From positions 1 to 39,138 of the forward strand of contig JAGBCA010000040.1 of NCBI GenBank assembly GCA_017938205.1: a DNA stretch of 39,138 nucleotides. The letters are read 5' to 3'. Of the stretch, positions 23,316 through 30,429 are shown in pieces (position 1 is the first letter of the stretch; each line of letters opens with the position of its first letter). A program made the position numbers and the translations under genes. The DNA comes from Clostridia bacterium (GTDB lineage: Bacteria > Bacillota > Clostridia > Oscillospirales > CAG-272). A model generated the notes under the pieces. The model did no database searches, was not told the DNA's origin, and was given only the letters and a program-made list of their open reading frames with translations.

Positions 23316-23928
23316 CAAAAATGCCACGAAAGAAGCCCCTTCGCGCAAGGGCTTTGCACCGGGAACGCTGACTGCGCCCCTGCCTCCCGCGCTCGTTACC
23401 GTGGGAGAGGGAGAGAGTGCGAACGTGCTGACCGTGGCCTGGACGGGCATTCTTGCCTCCACGCCGCCAAAAACCTACGTTTCCATCCGCCCCTCGCGCC
23501 ATTCGTATAAGATCTTAAAGGAGACGGGACAGTTCGTTCTGCATCTGCCGAGTGCCGATCAGGCAAGAGCGGTGGACTATGCGGGCATCTTTACGGGCGC
23601 GAAGGTAAATAAGTTCGAAAAATGCGGCTTTGAAAAAACGGAGAGTGAGACCGTCGCACCGCCGACGATCGCAGGCTGCCCCCTGGCGCTGGAATGCCGC
23701 GTGACCGAGGTGATCCCGATGGGCTCGCACGACGTTTTTATGGCAGACATTCTGCGCATTACCTGCCACGAAACTCTGCTTGACGAAAAGGGAAAGATCC
23801 ATATGGAAAAGGCCAACCTTCTTGCCTACGCGCACGGCGAATATTATACGCTTGGCAAGCGCGTTGGTGCCTTCGGCTTCTCGGCGGCAAAAAAGAAAAA
23901 GCGCCCGCCGAAGTCCGTAAAGAAATAA
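23299..23928 (+). CDS. Flavin reductase-like FMN-binding protein
   Basis: A 209-residue protein of the flavin reductase/HpaC-like split-barrel family. Typical patterns are ANVLTVAWTGILASTPPKTYVSIRPSRHSY near residues 42-70, TGQFVLHLPS, VDYAGIFTGAKVNKFEKCGF and PLALECRV. It could reduce flavin, serve as a flavoprotein reductase, or be a redox sensor. The C-terminal tail is very basic (KKKKRPPKSVKK), unusual for the family. It overlaps the SDR gene by 17 bases and precedes the XRE gene by 18 bases. Confidence 0.88.
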   Translation: MKTKIDKNATKEAPSRKGFAPGTLTAPLPPALVTVGEGESANVLTVAWTGILASTPPKTYVSIRPSRHSYKILKETGQFVLHLPSADQARAVDYAGIFTGAKVNKFEKCGFEKTESETVAPPTIAGCPLALECRVTEVIPMGSHDVFMADILRITCHETLLDEKGKIHMEKANLLAYAHGEYYTLGKRVGAFGFSAAKKKKRPPKSVKK

Positions 23929-23946
23929 AGGAAGGGAGCATCACCG

Positions 23947-24357
23947 ATGAAAAACCAAACAACGGAAAGCACAAGAGAGATGCTTCTCTCCCTGATCGAG
24001 GCGGAATATGAGAGTGACGCCGCGTTTGAGCGCGCTACCGGTTTGCCCGAAAAGACCGTAAACAACTGGCGGCGCGGCCGCAGCGCCTCCTTTATGAAAA
24101 TGCTGCCGATGCTCTCGGAGCGCTTCGGCGTGCACGTCGGCGCACTGATGGATATGCCCTTGAAGGGCGAGGCGGCAGAGCTTTCCGAAGAGGAATTGCA
24201 TCTGTTGCATCTTTACAGAAGATCCCGCACCCTGCCAAAGGAGATGCGCTCCGCGCTGATCGAAACCGTGGAGACCACGATCCGCCTTTACATTGAAAGT
24301 GCGGAAGCCCTTGCCGCAGATGGCGGCAAAAAACGCAAGACAAGCACGAAAAAATAA
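23947..24357 (+). CDS. XRE-like helix-turn-helix regulator in the SDR operon
   Basis: A 136-residue protein. The helix-turn-helix is at about residues 20-62 (ERATGLPEKTVNNWRRGRSAS, then LSERFGVHVGALMD), followed by a helical region (75-120) and a Lys/Ser/Thr-rich tail. The strong GGAAGGGAG site and its place as third gene of five suggest local regulation, but its target is unknown. Confidence 0.85.
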   Translation: MKNQTTESTREMLLSLIEAEYESDAAFERATGLPEKTVNNWRRGRSASFMKMLPMLSERFGVHVGALMDMPLKGEAAELSEEELHLLHLYRRSRTLPKEMRSALIETVETTIRLYIESAEALAADGGKKRKTSTKK

Positions 24358-24374
24358 AAAAGAGGAAAACTACA

Positions 24375-25259
24375 ATGCTTTTAACCAACGGAATTTCGCC
24401 GATGTCGCACCGCTTCGGCCTCTACCGCGCCATTGAGCTTTGCTGCGAGGCAGGCTTTCGCTCGCTCGATATTGATTTTTGTGATGTAAAAACGCCGCTT
24501 CTTTCAGAGAACAATCGGCAGGCCATTGCGGAGGTGAAGAGCCGCCTTGCGCATTACGGTGCGATCGCGCATCAGGCGCACGCACCCTTCCCGATCGGCA
24601 AGGATGCCTACCGCATCCCCGAGGAAAACATAGACGAGCTGCTTCGCCGCACGCTGGAGGCTTGCGGTGAACTCGGCGTTTCGCAGGTGATCTTCCACCC
24701 CCTTCGCGCCTATGATACCACCGCGGAGGAGCGTATCGAAGCCAACCGCAAAGCGCTTGCTCCCTACGGCGCATACGCAAAGAAATGCGGCGTTAAGATC
24801 GCGGTGGAAAACCTCTTCTGCCAGCACAAGGAAAACAAGAAGAAGCTCACCGCCAACGCCTGCTCCACGGGCGCAGAGCTTGCTGCCACGGTGGATGCTC
24901 TGGGGGATGGCTTCGTTGCCTGCCTCGACGTTGGGCATTCGGGACTCGCGGGGCAATCGGCGGCCGAGATGATCCGTATTCTCGGAAAAAACCGCCTTCA
25001 CGCTCTGCACGTGCACGACAACGATTACTTCTCGGATCTGCACCTGCCGCCCTATTTCGGAGAGATGGATTGGGATTCGATCATCGAGGCGCTCGCCGAG
25101 ATCGGCTATAACGACAGCTTCACCTTTGAGATCGTCGGCAAGCCTCTGACCTCTCTGCCGGATTCGCTCATTCCCTCGGGACTTCGCTTCTGCTACGACA
25201 TCGGCATGGACTTCGTAAATAAGATCGAAGCAAGAAAAAAAGAGCTCGGAACTTTGTAA
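24375..25259 (+). CDS. Sugar phosphate isomerase/epimerase, TIM barrel (first of tandem pair)
   Basis: A 294-residue member of the xylose-isomerase-like TIM-barrel family (AP endonuclease 2 superfamily). Metal-site landmarks are HAPF after strand two, VENLF with the first Glu, CLDVGHSGL, ALHVHDNDYFSDLHLPP and FTFEIVG with the last Glu. Family members act as inosose dehydratases, hydroxypyruvate isomerases or ketose 3-epimerases; this one cannot be assigned. It starts 17 bases after the XRE gene and ends 18 bases before a paralogue. Confidence 0.88.
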   Translation: MLLTNGISPMSHRFGLYRAIELCCEAGFRSLDIDFCDVKTPLLSENNRQAIAEVKSRLAHYGAIAHQAHAPFPIGKDAYRIPEENIDELLRRTLEACGELGVSQVIFHPLRAYDTTAEERIEANRKALAPYGAYAKKCGVKIAVENLFCQHKENKKKLTANACSTGAELAATVDALGDGFVACLDVGHSGLAGQSAAEMIRILGKNRLHALHVHDNDYFSDLHLPPYFGEMDWDSIIEALAEIGYNDSFTFEIVGKPLTSLPDSLIPSGLRFCYDIGMDFVNKIEARKKELGTL

Positions 25260-25277
25260 AAAAGGAGAACGTACATC

Positions 25278-26153
25278 ATGCTTTTAACCATCAATTCAAA
25301 CTTCTTCCGCCCCTTCGGCATCCTCGGAGAGATCGAGAGATCCATCGAGGCGGGCTTCCGCTCCATTGATTTAAACCTCTGCCTCTACAAGGAGAACGTG
25401 CTCTATTTTTCCGAAAAGGATCATTACGTAAGGGAGATCAAGGCGCGCCTTGCAAACGGCGGCGCGGCGATCCATCAGACACACGCCCCCTTCCCCTCTT
25501 ACAGAGAAGGGGAGGACGACTACAACAAGCTCTTGAAGGAGCGCACCCTGCAGGCGATCGAGGTCTCCGCGGAGCTCGGCGCAAAGCAGGTGATCGTGCA
25601 TCCCATCTGGTTCAGAAACGACACCCCGGCCGTGCAGATGGAAAAAAACCTCGCACTCTACGAGCCCTACGGCAAGCGTGCCAAGGAATGCGGCATCAAG
25701 ATCGCGATCGAGAATATGTGGGGCTATATGCGTGACTGCTCCGACAAGATCTGCGCCAACGTGTGCTCCACAGCCGAGGAGCTTTGCGCCTATGCGGATG
25801 CGCTTGGCGAGCAATACACCGTTTGCCTCGACGTTGGCCACGCGGGGCTGACAGGCGAAATTGCGGACAGAATGGTGCGCGTGCTCGGCAAAAAGAGGCT
25901 CGGCGCGCTCCATATCCACGACAACGATTTTTATCACGACAGCCACACCGCCCCCTTCTACGGCAAGATGAACTGGGATGCGCTCACAAGCGCCCTCGCA
26001 GACATCGACTATAACGAGAGCTTCACCTTCGAGGTGGAGGGTGCCTTCTGGCCGCCCGTCAACGAGCTGCGTGTTCCCGCCGCAAAATATCTCTATGAAA
26101 TCGGCGCATATCTCGTCCGCGAGATCGAGAGAAAAAAGCAGAAGCTTCTGTAA
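25278..26153 (+). CDS. Sugar phosphate isomerase/epimerase, TIM barrel (second of tandem pair)
   Basis: A 291-residue paralogue of the preceding gene, arising by tandem duplication. The same metal-site blocks are present: HAPFPSY, IENMWGYM, CLDVGHAGLTG, LHIHDNDFYHDSHTAPF and FTFEVEG. Differences near the substrate side (MWGYMRDC against LFCQHKEN) suggest the two have different substrates. Keeping both in one operon with an SDR and a flavin reductase-like protein points to a multistep sugar or polyol conversion. AAAGGAG precedes the ATG. The repeat element at 26156 begins three bases after its stop. Confidence 0.88.
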   Translation: MLLTINSNFFRPFGILGEIERSIEAGFRSIDLNLCLYKENVLYFSEKDHYVREIKARLANGGAAIHQTHAPFPSYREGEDDYNKLLKERTLQAIEVSAELGAKQVIVHPIWFRNDTPAVQMEKNLALYEPYGKRAKECGIKIAIENMWGYMRDCSDKICANVCSTAEELCAYADALGEQYTVCLDVGHAGLTGEIADRMVRVLGKKRLGALHIHDNDFYHDSHTAPFYGKMNWDALTSALADIDYNESFTFEVEGAFWPPVNELRVPAAKYLYEIGAYLVREIERKKQKLL

Positions 26154-26155
26154 AT

Positions 26156-26487
26156 AAAAAGGGGCTGTCTCATTAAGAATCCAATAAAATCAAGGCAAAA
26201 AAGAGAAAAATGCAGTAAGATCTATAATCTTGGCGGATTCTTAATGAGAACACACCGGGGGGCGAACGGATTTAGAGGAGAAATCGTCGGATGACGAGCG
26301 AGAGGTGTACAAGGGTACACCGAGCGAGGAAACGGCGATAGAATAAAAAACAAATTCAAACGGAGAAAACCGTAGGTTTTCAACCTCGATACCATTTAAA
26401 TACCTATATAACAAAAGTGGAGGCACTATTTCAATGTCTCCACTCGTTTTTTTATTCGGTTATCCCTAAATGCGACAGCCCCTTTTT
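26156..26487. repeat. 332-base structured element with terminal inverted repeats (contains repeat copy R2)
   Basis: Ends AAAAAGGGGCTGTC (26156-26169) and its reverse complement (26474-26487) enclose no ORF. Inside are a 15-base inverted repeat (26168-26182 with 26235-26249), a hairpin GGTGTAC/GTACACC (26304-26321), a hairpin GAAAACC/GGTTTTC near 26375-26392 and a terminator (26416-26453). Bases 26272-26436, read on minus, are homologous to 36138-36296 (R3) and to the window start (R1). It has MITE-like form: inverted ends, no transposase. The space to 26529 holds nothing else. Confidence 0.65.
26416..26453 (+). terminator. Terminator at the right side of the repeat element
   Basis: The stem AGTGGAG (26416-26422) pairs with CTCCACT (26438-26444), followed by T7 (26447-26453). 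It would end transcripts of the SDR operon. Confidence 0.7.
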
Positions 26488-26529
26488 TGTATTTCTTTTC
26501 GAACACTCTCCGTGCTCGGCAGGTATCGG

Positions 26530-27540
26530 TTATTTTGTATTCAATACGCGGCGAATCATAAAGTCCACGTTCTCACACACGTTTTGCACGGTCAGATGAA
26601 TCTCGGGATTGCTCCTCTGCCAAACAACGAAGAGCTCATGCACAAAGGCTTGGCCAACCTCCTCCGTACCCGCAAAATCCAGCTCAACCTCTCTGAAGCC
26701 GGAAATTACCTCTCCGAGTCTTCTTGCCTCGGAGCGAGAAATGGGGTCCCCGTTCGGAAAGAAATGCGCAATCGGGATCGCAGTCCTCACAAATCCCTCC
26801 TCCACGTTTGAAAAACGGTCAAACACCTCGCGTGCGGTTTTTTTGCTACTGTTATATAGCGTCATCGCAACCAGCGTTCCGCCTGTTTTTTGAAGCGTCG
26901 AAAACAATTCGTCGTGAAAATTATCACGCGTAAAACGCACGTTATCCGAAACGATCAGAAAATCGTCCATCATATGCGAGGTGAAAAAGATTCCTTCGCC
27001 GGAATGCAGGCTCTTTGCGGTTGTAAATTTTCCTGCAAACAAAAGCGCCGCGCACTCATCGATCGGCAGATCCTCACCGGACTCCTTCATCACGTATTCA
27101 CGGATATTTTGGAAAATACCCACGCCGTCATCCTCGATCAGAAGGGTGGTTTTCACCGTATCCACACGCACCGTGAGGTAAATATTTTCCGATCGGGAAT
27201 GCTCAATGGCATTGTTCATCATTTCCATAAAAGCATACCGCCAGACCGAGATCACGTTTTTGGGAAACGCACGGATCAGCGGCTCAAAATCCGCCGAGCA
27301 GATGCGGCTCTCCGAAAGTGTACCGCCGTTTTTATATGCAAAACGATATTCCTTATAAGTTAGGGTAAAATCCTCCCCGTTTTTCGTAATATATCCATCC
27401 TCCAGCAGCTCGGAAAGGTAATTGTAAACGGTGGATCTCGCTTTACCGAAGGAATCCATTGTTTTTTTGACCAGCGCCTTATCTTTTACGCTGATCAAAC
27501 GAAGCATGTATTGCTTTACCTGTTCTTTTTCGGTTTTCAT
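26530..27540 (-). CDS. Winged-helix + HATPase_c + STAS-like DUF4325 protein
   Basis: A 336-residue cytoplasmic protein with three parts. Residues 1-65 form a winged helix (ALVKKTMDSFGKARSTVYNYLS and LLEDGYIT), residues 95-235 a GHKL ATPase with N-box EMMNNAIEHS, G1 box IEDDGVGIF and G2-like SGEGIFFTS, and residues 255-336 a STAS-like DUF4325 domain (DFAGTEEVGQAFVHELF). No phospho-accepting histidine or sensor is present, so it is not a normal histidine kinase. It may be an ATP-dependent transcription regulator resembling anti-sigma/anti-anti-sigma parts joined in one chain. The ATG at 27540 is 7 bases after AGGAGG; the GTG at 27546 is too close. Confidence 0.85.
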   Translation of the reverse strand: MKTEKEQVKQYMLRLISVKDKALVKKTMDSFGKARSTVYNYLSELLEDGYITKNGEDFTLTYKEYRFAYKNGGTLSESRICSADFEPLIRAFPKNVISVWRYAFMEMMNNAIEHSRSENIYLTVRVDTVKTTLLIEDDGVGIFQNIREYVMKESGEDLPIDECAALLFAGKFTTAKSLHSGEGIFFTSHMMDDFLIVSDNVRFTRDNFHDELFSTLQKTGGTLVAMTLYNSSKKTAREVFDRFSNVEEGFVRTAIPIAHFFPNGDPISRSEARRLGEVISGFREVELDFAGTEEVGQAFVHELFVVWQRSNPEIHLTVQNVCENVDFMIRRVLNTK

Positions 27541-27561
27541 TTTCACCCCTCCTTTTCTATT

Positions 27562-27590
27562 ATTTTATCATTCTTTTCCAAAAAAATCAA
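27562..27590 (-). promoter_or_regulatory. Promoter of the HATPase/STAS-like gene
   Basis: On the minus strand TTGATT (27585-27590), 17 bases, TAAAAT (27562-27567). The ATG follows 21 bases downstream with AAAGGAGG between. Confidence 0.7.
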
Positions 27591-27628
27591 GTCTTATTCT
27601 AAAAATTCAAAATTTATGATCCATTTCT

Positions 27629-30193
27629 TTATTTCTTACCGTTTAAAAATTCCTCTAATGCAACCGCGGCAGAAGCAAGCTCCTTTTCAAACTCGCGCAC
27701 ACTGACGCGCAGGGCGCCGTGCCCGAGGATCACGAACTGCTCATCCTTATCCGAGCTGACCACGCGCACGCGGTATTGCTCCGCCATATGGTAGGTGGTT
27801 TTCTCAATAAAGGTATCGGCGGTCTGCTTTTCCTTGGTGTAGACCACCGTGACGGGGCCGATCTGCTCCTCGCTTCCAAGCCCTTCCTTGCGCCGATAGG
27901 CATCAAAAACGATCAGCGCACGGCATTTTTTCGTCGCAGCAAGATTGCAGACCGTGCGGATGAGGGCATCTCTTGCATCCCCGATGTCCGCCTCTGCCAT
28001 TTTCTTAAGCGCAGGCATGGCAAAGATCACGTTATAGCCGTCCAGCACGAGGTATTCCTCCTTGGGCGGCTCTGCCTTTCGGGGCTTTTTCTTTTGCTCC
28101 GAGGGCGCGGCATTGACCTTTTTCTCCGAAACGGTGCGCGGCTTGATCTTTCCGTAGGTGCGCTCAAAGATCGCAACCCACTCCTTCTCGGAAACATTCT
28201 CCTGCTTTTTGGGAATAAAGACCTTAGCCTCGGCTTCTTCGGGCGCATCCTCCGCGCCGTAGCCCGTCGGCAGATGCATCATATCCTTGGCCTCGTACCA
28301 GGGAACGGCGTAGCCGCTGCCCGCCTTGCAGAACACCGAATCGGCAGTGTGCCGCTCGTCAAGATCGGGATCGTACCCTCTCGCAGAGATGACCTCCTCG
28401 GGGTTATGGCAGGGCGCGTACGGACCAACCGCAAGCGAGATCTTTCCCGCTCCCTTGGTGTAGGCGCGCAGGGTCGTCGGATAGGAGCGCAGGCAGACCA
28501 CAGGCGCGTTGCCGATCAGCACCGTCACACCGCCCTCGCTCGTGTGGCTCGTAACCGTGCCGCCCATCGTGGCAATATCCGTCAGCGCGCGGCCGACCGA
28601 TGCATCGGGCAGCTCCATCGTAAAATCAAAGGTCGGCTCCAAGATCACGCCCTCGGCCGAGCGGATGCCCTGGCGCACGGCGCGATAGGTTGCCTGGCGA
28701 AAATCTCCGCCCTGCGTGTGCTTCAGATGCGCCTTGCCGCGGATCAATGTGATGCGCACGTCCGTTAAGGGTGCGCCGAGAAGCGCCCCGCGATGCGCGC
28801 GCTCTTCAATGTGCGTTAAGATCAGGCGTTGCCAGGAGAGCGAAAGCGCATCCGTCTGGCAATCCGAGCCGCAAACGATCCCCGAGCCGACGGGAAGCGG
28901 CTCGATCAGAAGATGCACCTCGGCATAGTGGCGAAGCGGCTCAAAATGTCCGTAGCCCATCACGGGCTCTGCCACCGTTTCGCGGTACAACACCGTTCCC
29001 TCGTCAAAGCCGACCGAAAGCCCGAACCGCTCCTCGATCAGCGTTTTCAATACCTCCAGCTGGATCTCGCCCATCAGCCGCACGCGGATGCGCCCGGCCT
29101 CGTTATCGTAATGCAGATCCAAGGCGGGATCCTCCTCCGCAAGCGTGCGGATGCGCGCAAAGGCATCCACGGCACTCACGCCCTCAGGCAAAAGCATACA
29201 GTAATCGAGCACGGGTGTCAGCACGCTTTCTGCGCCTGCCTCTACGCCAAGTCCCATGCCTGCCATCAGCGCGCGCGTGCCGTAGAGCGCAACCATCGCC
29301 CCTGCCGCGGCCTCCTTGACGGGCTTTGACCTTTCGGCGGAAAATACGCGGATCTCCTCGATCTTTTCTCGCACCTCGCCCTCCGAGGTACGAACGGTGA
29401 TCTCCTCCTTCGGGCGCAGACTGCCGCCCGTGATCTTGGCAAAGGCGATGCGCCGCCCATCCGCATCTCTCGTGATCTTAAACACCCTTGCACCAAAGAT
29501 GGTTTCGGAATAGGGTGTTTCGATCGTATAGGCATCGATGCATGAAAGCAACGCATCTACACCTTGGTTCTTCAGCGCAGAGCCGAAAAGGCAGGGAAAC
29601 ACACGGCAGCGCTTGATCGCACGCGCGATCTCTTCCTTTCCGAGCCTGCCGCCCTCAAAATATTTTTCCATCAGGGCGGTATCGTGCGTGGCAACGTCCT
29701 CATAGAAGGAGTCGCTCTCGTCCGCCGTAAAATCCACGCAAGCAAGGGAAAGATGTGTGCGCAGATTTTCGATCATTTCGGCTCTTCTGCCGTCAAAAAG
29801 ATCACATTTGTTTACAAAAATGAAGGTTGGAATGCCTCTTTTGCGAAGAAGCTGCCATAAAGTTTTCGTATGCGGACGAACGCCCTCCGCGGCACTTACC
29901 ACCAAAACCGCATAGTCCTGCACCCAGAGCGTGCGCTCGGTCTCGCAGGAAAAGTCTACGTGCCCCGGGGTATCGAGCAGGGTGATCGCCGTGTCCTTAT
30001 ACTCCATCGTTGCCTGCGAGGAAAAGATGGTGATGCCGCGTTTTTTCTCCAAAGCGTGCGTATCCATAAAGGAATCTCCGCGGTCCACGCGCCCGAGCAC
30101 CTTCGTGATGCCTGCCGTATACAGCATGGCCTCGGAAAGCGTGGTCTTCCCCGCATCCACGTGCGCAAGAATACCGAGAACGATCCGTTTCAT
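27629..30193 (-). CDS. TetM/EF-G-like translational GTPase fused to a YacP/Rae1-type NYN nuclease
   Basis: An 854-residue fusion. Residues 1-640 follow the ribosomal-protection/EF-G layout: G1 AHVDAGKTT (10-18), G2 RGITI (52-56), G3 DTPGH (74-78), G4 NKCD (128-131), GSALKNQG, then domains II to V. A charged Lys/Glu/Pro linker (about 640-710) leads to an NYN domain (712-854) with LVLDGYN (Asp718), VFDAYR (Asp764), ADTFIE (Asp793) and SSDKDEQ (Asp815, Asp817), the acidic set of YacP. YacP/Rae1 of Bacillus subtilis cleaves mRNA in the ribosomal A site, so a ribosome-directed nuclease is the best hypothesis. Tetracycline resistance is not implied. The ATG at 30193 has AGAGGGGGTG upstream. Confidence 0.9.
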   Translation of the reverse strand: MKRIVLGILAHVDAGKTTLSEAMLYTAGITKVLGRVDRGDSFMDTHALEKKRGITIFSSQATMEYKDTAITLLDTPGHVDFSCETERTLWVQDYAVLVVSAAEGVRPHTKTLWQLLRKRGIPTFIFVNKCDLFDGRRAEMIENLRTHLSLACVDFTADESDSFYEDVATHDTALMEKYFEGGRLGKEEIARAIKRCRVFPCLFGSALKNQGVDALLSCIDAYTIETPYSETIFGARVFKITRDADGRRIAFAKITGGSLRPKEEITVRTSEGEVREKIEEIRVFSAERSKPVKEAAAGAMVALYGTRALMAGMGLGVEAGAESVLTPVLDYCMLLPEGVSAVDAFARIRTLAEEDPALDLHYDNEAGRIRVRLMGEIQLEVLKTLIEERFGLSVGFDEGTVLYRETVAEPVMGYGHFEPLRHYAEVHLLIEPLPVGSGIVCGSDCQTDALSLSWQRLILTHIEERAHRGALLGAPLTDVRITLIRGKAHLKHTQGGDFRQATYRAVRQGIRSAEGVILEPTFDFTMELPDASVGRALTDIATMGGTVTSHTSEGGVTVLIGNAPVVCLRSYPTTLRAYTKGAGKISLAVGPYAPCHNPEEVISARGYDPDLDERHTADSVFCKAGSGYAVPWYEAKDMMHLPTGYGAEDAPEEAEAKVFIPKKQENVSEKEWVAIFERTYGKIKPRTVSEKKVNAAPSEQKKKPRKAEPPKEEYLVLDGYNVIFAMPALKKMAEADIGDARDALIRTVCNLAATKKCRALIVFDAYRRKEGLGSEEQIGPVTVVYTKEKQTADTFIEKTTYHMAEQYRVRVVSSDKDEQFVILGHGALRVSVREFEKELASAAVALEEFLNGKK

Positions 30194-30231
30194 TTGCGAC
30201 ACCCCCTCTTTCTTTGCAGATTGTTTTTTAT

Positions 30232-30260
30232 AGTGTATCACATCGGAGAAAAAAAGTCAA
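30232..30260 (-). promoter_or_regulatory. Promoter of the GTPase-NYN gene
   Basis: On the minus strand TTGACT (30255-30260), 17 bases, TACACT (30232-30237). The ATG is 38 bases downstream. Confidence 0.7.
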
Positions 30261-30368
30261 TGTGCCTTCATTTTGTGTTTTTGTGCGCTTGCACGGTTCA
30301 CAAAACAAATTACCGTTTGCCCGCACGGTGCAGATAATAAAACAGTAGGAAAACAAACGAAAAATCCC

Positions 30369-30397
30369 TTGCAGTTTCTAAATACTTGTGCTATACT
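30369..30397 (+). promoter_or_regulatory. Promoter of the glycan-degradation cluster
   Basis: TTGCAG (30369-30374), 17 bases, TATACT (30392-30397), with an extended -10 TG at 30389-30390. The stretch TGTGCTATACT resembles TGTGCTACAAT at the GH4 promoter (13554-13564). AGGAG and the ATG follow. Confidence 0.75.
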
Positions 30398-30429
30398 TAA
30401 AGAAAAGCAAAATATAGGAGACGGTCTTT

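Noticed and set aside
26156-26487. Insertion sequence
   Set aside because: Inverted ends are present but there is no transposase frame in 332 bases; kept as a repeat element only.
27629-30193. Tetracycline resistance gene
   Set aside because: Only the GTPase part resembles TetM-type proteins; the NYN fusion and the sequence divergence do not support calling resistance.
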